A DNA stretch of 38,012 bases, taken from contig JAIMAY010000025.1 in NCBI GenBank assembly GCA_023511725.1, positions 1 through 38,012 of the forward strand, in the 5' to 3' direction. Below the pieces are notes generated by a model. It was given only the letters and a program-made list of their open reading frames with translations. It did not search any database and was not told where the DNA came from. Source of the stretch: Alicyclobacillus sp. GTDB lineage: Bacteria > Bacillota > Bacilli > Alicyclobacillales > Alicyclobacillaceae. The position numbers and the translations under genes were made by a program. The stretch's first letter is position 1. Each line of letters begins with the position of its first letter. Shown here piece by piece: positions 37,100 through 38,012 of this stretch.

Positions 37100-37747
37100 A
37101 TGTCGGAACATGCGGTGGTGCTTGAGGCTGTGTCAAAGAGGCTAAAGGGCAGGGAGGTCCTGCGGAATGTAACCCTAGAGATCCCGAGGGGACAAATCAT
37201 CGGCATCGTCGGGCCCAACGGTTCCGGAAAGTCTATGCTGTTCCGCATCATCAGCGGTTTGGTTCGTCCCACTCAAGGGAAGGTGTTCGTCTTGGGCAAG
37301 AGGCTGCACGAGGACATTGCCTTTCCACCGAGCCTCGGTATCCTTTTGGAACATCCCGGGTTTCTGCCAACATACTCGGGATTTCTCAATCTTCGGTTCC
37401 TGGCTGATATTCGGCGCAGGATTGGACCTGAAGAGATTGCCGAGGCAATTCGGCGTGTGGGTCTCGACCCATCGGACAGGCGTCCTGTGAAGGCTTATTC
37501 GCTGGGAATGAAACAAAAGCTGGCCATTGCCCAAGCCCTCATGGAGCGTCCGGAGCTGCTGCTGCTCGATGAGCCGATGAACGGCTTGGACGAGGAATCG
37601 GTTGCAGCCATGTATGAGGTGCTGCGGGCAGAAAGAGGGCGCGGCGCGACGATATTGTTGACATCACATCACCGAGAGGATATCGACGCGTTGTGTGATG
37701 AAGTGTACGCGGTTCGTGACGGCAACGTGATGCCTTTGGACCGATGA
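37100..37747 (+). CDS. ABC transporter ATPase, BcrA/lantibiotic-immunity type
   Basis: 215 residues. Walker A 'GPNGSGKS', Q-loop region 'LGILLEHPGFLP', signature 'YSLGMKQKLAIAQ', Walker B 'LLLLDEPMNGLD', H-loop 'TSHH'. The SLGMKQ signature is the form found in BcrA and LanF-type ATPases that drive removal of antimicrobial peptides or export of small proteins. ATG 37100 has GAAGGGAGG nine bases before it. It presumably energises the three permeases. The protein is on the short side for the family (no C-terminal extension). Confidence 0.92.
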   Translation: MSEHAVVLEAVSKRLKGREVLRNVTLEIPRGQIIGIVGPNGSGKSMLFRIISGLVRPTQGKVFVLGKRLHEDIAFPPSLGILLEHPGFLPTYSGFLNLRFLADIRRRIGPEEIAEAIRRVGLDPSDRRPVKAYSLGMKQKLAIAQALMERPELLLLDEPMNGLDEESVAAMYEVLRAERGRGATILLTSHHREDIDALCDEVYAVRDGNVMPLDR

Positions 37748-37827
37748 CGGGCGAGTCGCGGTGCAGAAGGTGGGCATGGCTTCATTTTCCGCAGCGCCCG
37801 GGCTCGCCAACGTACCAAGGGGTGTAG
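37744..37827 (+). pseudogene. 27-codon frame with a duplicated gene end
   Basis: The ATG overlaps the ATPase stop codon (ATGA). The frame encodes 'MTGESRCRRWAWLHFPQRPG' and stops seven residues later. WLHFPQR repeats the end of the zinc-ribbon protein at 34136-34157. It is more likely a displaced 3' end left by insertion of the module than a working gene. Confidence 0.5.
37776..37797 (+). repeat. Right copy of a 22-bp direct repeat
   Basis: Same 22 bases as 34136-34157, 3,640 bp downstream. The pair lies just outside the coding part of the secreted-protein/ABC module. Confidence 0.9.
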
Positions 37828-37880
37828 TATATTGTGAATCGCGGGTCTGCAAGCGCTATCATTGGGGAGGAGGGCGAGCC

Positions 37881-38012
37881 TTGTCCACGCAACAGGAGAC
37901 GTTGCCAGCGAGCGGCGGCTTGCATCGCGACCTGCGGATGCGTCACATGACCATGATTTCGCTGGGCGGCGTGATTGGCGCTGGGCTGTTTGTGGGCAGT
38001 GGCGCGGTGATT
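37881..38012 (+). CDS. Amino-acid permease (APC family), 5' part
   Basis: The first 44 codons run off the right edge. TTG 37881 is preceded by a GGGGAGGAGGG site. The translation has a short polar start, then 'RHMTMISLGGVIGAGLFVGSG', the first helix of APC-superfamily amino-acid permeases with the G-x-G-x-x-x-G substrate loop. Which amino acid it carries cannot be told from this part. Confidence 0.85.
   Translation, partial: MSTQQETLPASGGLHRDLRMRHMTMISLGGVIGAGLFVGSGAVI

Overview
The window reads as chromosomal DNA of a GC-rich Firmicute, most likely Alicyclobacillus or a close relative. Two things point there: the left end carries the Bacillus-type block yaaC(-)/guaB/dacA/pdxS/pdxT/serS, and the Cas12b protein is, from memory of published sequences, very close to those of Alicyclobacillus (A. 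macrosporangiidus seems nearest). No database search was run; family calls rest on recognised motifs, lengths and gene order.

Region by region. 1-345: a 52-bp tandem array of hairpin-forming units. 348-9253: the housekeeping block (YaaC-like protein, IMP dehydrogenase, a heptad-repeat coiled-coil protein, D,D-carboxypeptidase, a 40-residue membrane protein, PLP synthase PdxS/PdxT, seryl-tRNA synthetase, two small unknowns). 9270-9348: tRNA-Arg(CCU). 9594-16228: a complete type V-B CRISPR-Cas locus on one strand: cas12b, a cas4-cas1 fusion, cas2, a tracrRNA with its own sigma-A promoter, a leader, and 12 repeats with 11 spacers, the last repeat degenerate. 16460-18720: a decayed membrane glycosyltransferase (GT39/YkcB type) with two frameshifts, fused by deletion to the tail of a GT2 glycosyltransferase. 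18736-22119: L-2-hydroxyglutarate oxidase and a FadR-type GntR regulator, divergent from an MFS carrier, with operator-like palindromes between them.

22328-30366: a membrane-anchored unknown, CstA and its YbdD partner, a small membrane protein, an L,D-transpeptidase, an M20 amidohydrolase, a DUF3311/sodium-solute symporter pair and a DUF4395 protein. 30574-33426: a PAS/AAA/Fis regulator next to rocA (P5C dehydrogenase); the regulator has lost the GAFTGA loop and Walker B acids. 33717-37827: a zinc-ribbon protein, then a module of a small secreted protein, three ABC-2-type permeases and a BcrA-type ATPase, bracketed by a 22-bp direct repeat. 37881-end: start of an amino-acid permease.

How the parts work together: the left block makes GMP, PLP, Ser-tRNA and matures the cell wall. 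The V-B locus is adaptive immunity with all adaptation and effector parts present. The centre and right are organic-acid, pyruvate and amino-acid uptake and catabolism. The least explained pieces are the secreted-protein/ABC module, the hairpin that hides the cas4-cas1 ribosome-binding site, and the strong hairpin directly after the tracrRNA anti-repeat.
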